Assembly (NCBI GenBank): GCA_027008885.1
Contig: JALVDQ010000425.1
Location: forward strand, 1-7,322
Direction: 5' to 3'
Source: Thiotrichaceae bacterium
Lineage (GTDB): Bacteria > Pseudomonadota > Gammaproteobacteria > Thiotrichales > Thiotrichaceae
Length of the DNA stretch: 7,322 nucleotides
The translations under genes and the position numbers were made by a program. Positions 6,327 through 7,322 of the stretch are shown here, piece by piece. Each line of letters opens with the position of its first letter. Within the stretch, counting starts at the first letter, position 1. The notes below the pieces were generated by a model. That model was not told the DNA's origin. It saw only the letters and a list, made by a program, of their open reading frames with translations, and searched no databases.

Positions 6327-7106
6327 AAGGTCTTCAAGCTCGTCAATTAAGTCAGACTGCTGTTTTTCATCTTGCTTGCCATCGTGGATCAAATAATCCC
6401 TGCGTTGCAGCCAGGCATCACGCAAGGCAATATATTGATCATCTGAAAGATCCTCGAGCGCGGCTTCTTCTGTCAGCAAGTCTGCTCTTTCGTCCAGCTT
6501 TTTGAGCGCAAACAGGGCATATCGCTGATCACTGTAAATCGTCGGATCAAGCAAAAAATCAATACTAAACTTTGCCGTAGCATCGCGCAGTGTTGATGGA
6601 CCAAAAAACGGCAACATTATATACGGGCCTGAATCAACCCCCCACACAGCTAAAGTCTGCCCGAAGTCTTCATGGTGCTTTTCAAGCCCCATTTCTGTGG
6701 CAATATCAAAAAGACCACCAATACCAAAGGTTGAATTAAAAATAAAGCGTTGCGTATCTTTCAGCGCATCACCCGCTTTGAATTGCAGCAGATTATTTGC
6801 TGCATTGCCAATATCGCCCAGATTCAGAAAAAAGTTGCTGATACTGGTATCAACAGGCTCCGGCATAATCTTTTTATAAGCCTTGGCAACAGGCTTAAAC
6901 AAATGCTTGTCAAAAGCAACATTGACCTTGTAGATTTTACGGTTTAGCTTTTCAAAGCGATCAGATGATGCTTGCGTCCCACTTCCCTCGCTTTCCTTGC
7001 TGGAAGGATGCTCAGGGGCATTACTGGAACAGGCGTACAAAAACATTAAAAGCATCAAAACAATGCCTTTTAATAGTATTTTTTTTGTATGACTTGCAAA
7101 AAACAT
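6315..7106 (-). CDS. mlaA: MlaA (VacJ) outer-membrane phospholipid-trafficking lipoprotein
   Basis: MlaA sits in the inner leaflet of the outer membrane with porins and removes misplaced phospholipids from the outer leaflet, passing them to MlaC and the MlaFEDB transporter. The 263-residue product begins with a lipoprotein signal: KK at 8-9, hydrophobic core 10-24 and lipobox L23-Y24-A25-C26, with Ser at +2, which suits outer-membrane sorting. The MlaA domain is clear: FEKLNRKIYKVNVAFDK, KPVAKAYKKIMPEPVDTSIS, NFFLNLGDIGNAANNLLQ, FIFNSTFGIGGLFDIATEMG, then HHEDFGQTLAVWGVDSGPYI and LPFFGPSTLRDA. The C-terminus is highly acidic (SDLIDELEDLDND). AAAGG 7 nt before the ATG supports the start. No mlaFEDCB genes are present here; a solitary mlaA is common in gammaproteobacteria. 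The leader contains a 10-bp tandem repeat, with a palindromic element just upstream. Confidence 0.95.
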   Translation of the reverse strand: MFFASHTKKILLKGIVLMLLMFLYACSSNAPEHPSSKESEGSGTQASSDRFEKLNRKIYKVNVAFDKHLFKPVAKAYKKIMPEPVDTSISNFFLNLGDIGNAANNLLQFKAGDALKDTQRFIFNSTFGIGGLFDIATEMGLEKHHEDFGQTLAVWGVDSGPYIMLPFFGPSTLRDATAKFSIDFLLDPTIYSDQRYALFALKKLDERADLLTEEAALEDLSDDQYIALRDAWLQRRDYLIHDGKQDEKQQSDLIDELEDLDND

Positions 7107-7118
7107 GATCCTGCCTTT

Positions 7119-7138
7119 CTGATTGAAACTGATTGAAA
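7119..7138. repeat. Tandem 10-bp direct repeat in the mlaA leader
   Basis: CTGATTGAAA occurs twice head to tail (7119-7128, 7129-7138), 13 nt before the mlaA start codon and just upstream of its AAAGG site. It may be a replication-slippage duplication or a small protein-binding site; the sequence alone does not tell. Confidence 0.6.
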
Positions 7139-7177
7139 TGTAAAGTTCTTAACTGCGAATAGTGTAAAAATCCCCAG

Positions 7178-7317
7178 GAGCCTGTCTGAGAACTGGGATT
7201 GAAGCGAGGGAAAGCTGATTTGAGCTAGATTTTTTATCAATTTGAGGCGAATAGTTGTTCTATTTAACGAAAATTGAGGGAAAATCTAGCCAAATTCAGC
7301 TTTTCCGCAGTAGGCTC
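7178..7317. repeat. Long imperfect palindromic element (MITE-like) upstream of mlaA
   Basis: Arms at 7210-7243 and 7271-7304 are inverted copies matching at about 27 of 34 positions, sharing AAAGCTGA, CTAGATTTT and TCAATTT blocks. The 27-nt centre can form its own small hairpin, AATAG (7250-7254) with CTATT (7260-7264). The outer ends GAGCCT (7178-7183) and AGGCTC (7312-7317) are also inverted copies, separated from the arms by unequal spacers. No open reading frame of note lies inside. The structure fits a non-autonomous palindromic mobile repeat or a dispersed structured repeat. I cannot name the family, and the right boundary is close to the window edge. Confidence 0.7.
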
Positions 7318-7322
7318 ACTAT

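Overview
The window looks like chromosomal DNA of a gammaproteobacterium of moderate G+C. It encodes a meso-diaminopimelate peptidoglycan-recycling ligase (Mpl), an MlaA outer-membrane lipoprotein, UbiX, AccA and TilS. The mpl-ubiX order is one I associate with Pseudomonas and related gammaproteobacteria. I cannot name the species. All eight well-supported genes lie on the minus strand, so they read from right to left.

Right part (7322 to 4220). A long imperfect palindromic repeat (about 7178-7317) sits upstream of mlaA. Next come mlaA (lipid trafficking at the outer membrane), mpl (recycling of cell-wall tripeptide) and ubiX (prenyl-FMN synthesis for ubiquinone). mpl and ubiX are separated by only 4 nt if ubiX starts at a TTG. 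The end of mlaA carries a 16-bp unit in three tandem copies, which places TAA in three reading frames.

Middle and left part (4219 to 388). A good sigma70-type promoter (4171-4199) precedes a tightly packed set: a thioredoxin-family gene (GTG start, strong ribosome binding site), accA (fatty-acid synthesis), tilS (tRNA-Ile lysidine synthetase), a UPF0114/YqhA-type membrane protein and a secreted DUF1080/LamG-like lipoprotein. Gaps are 15 nt, 9 nt, then two successive TAATG stop/start overlaps, so this is very probably one operon.

Left end (1 to 387). There is no convincing complete gene. The first 112 nt may hold the 3' end of a plus-strand gene. Positions 110-323 hold a composite repeat: two near-identical A7-G7 plus 7-bp tandem-repeat blocks flank a 67-nt inverted-repeat module. 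I see no intrinsic terminator after the operon. Read on the minus strand, the repeat blocks are pyrimidine-rich and could serve Rho-dependent termination, but that is inference.

Most of the window is ordinary housekeeping and envelope sequence. I did not find a defence system, CRISPR array or novel enzyme cluster. The points worth a second look are the repeats and the coupled pair of uncharacterised envelope genes at the end of the accA operon.
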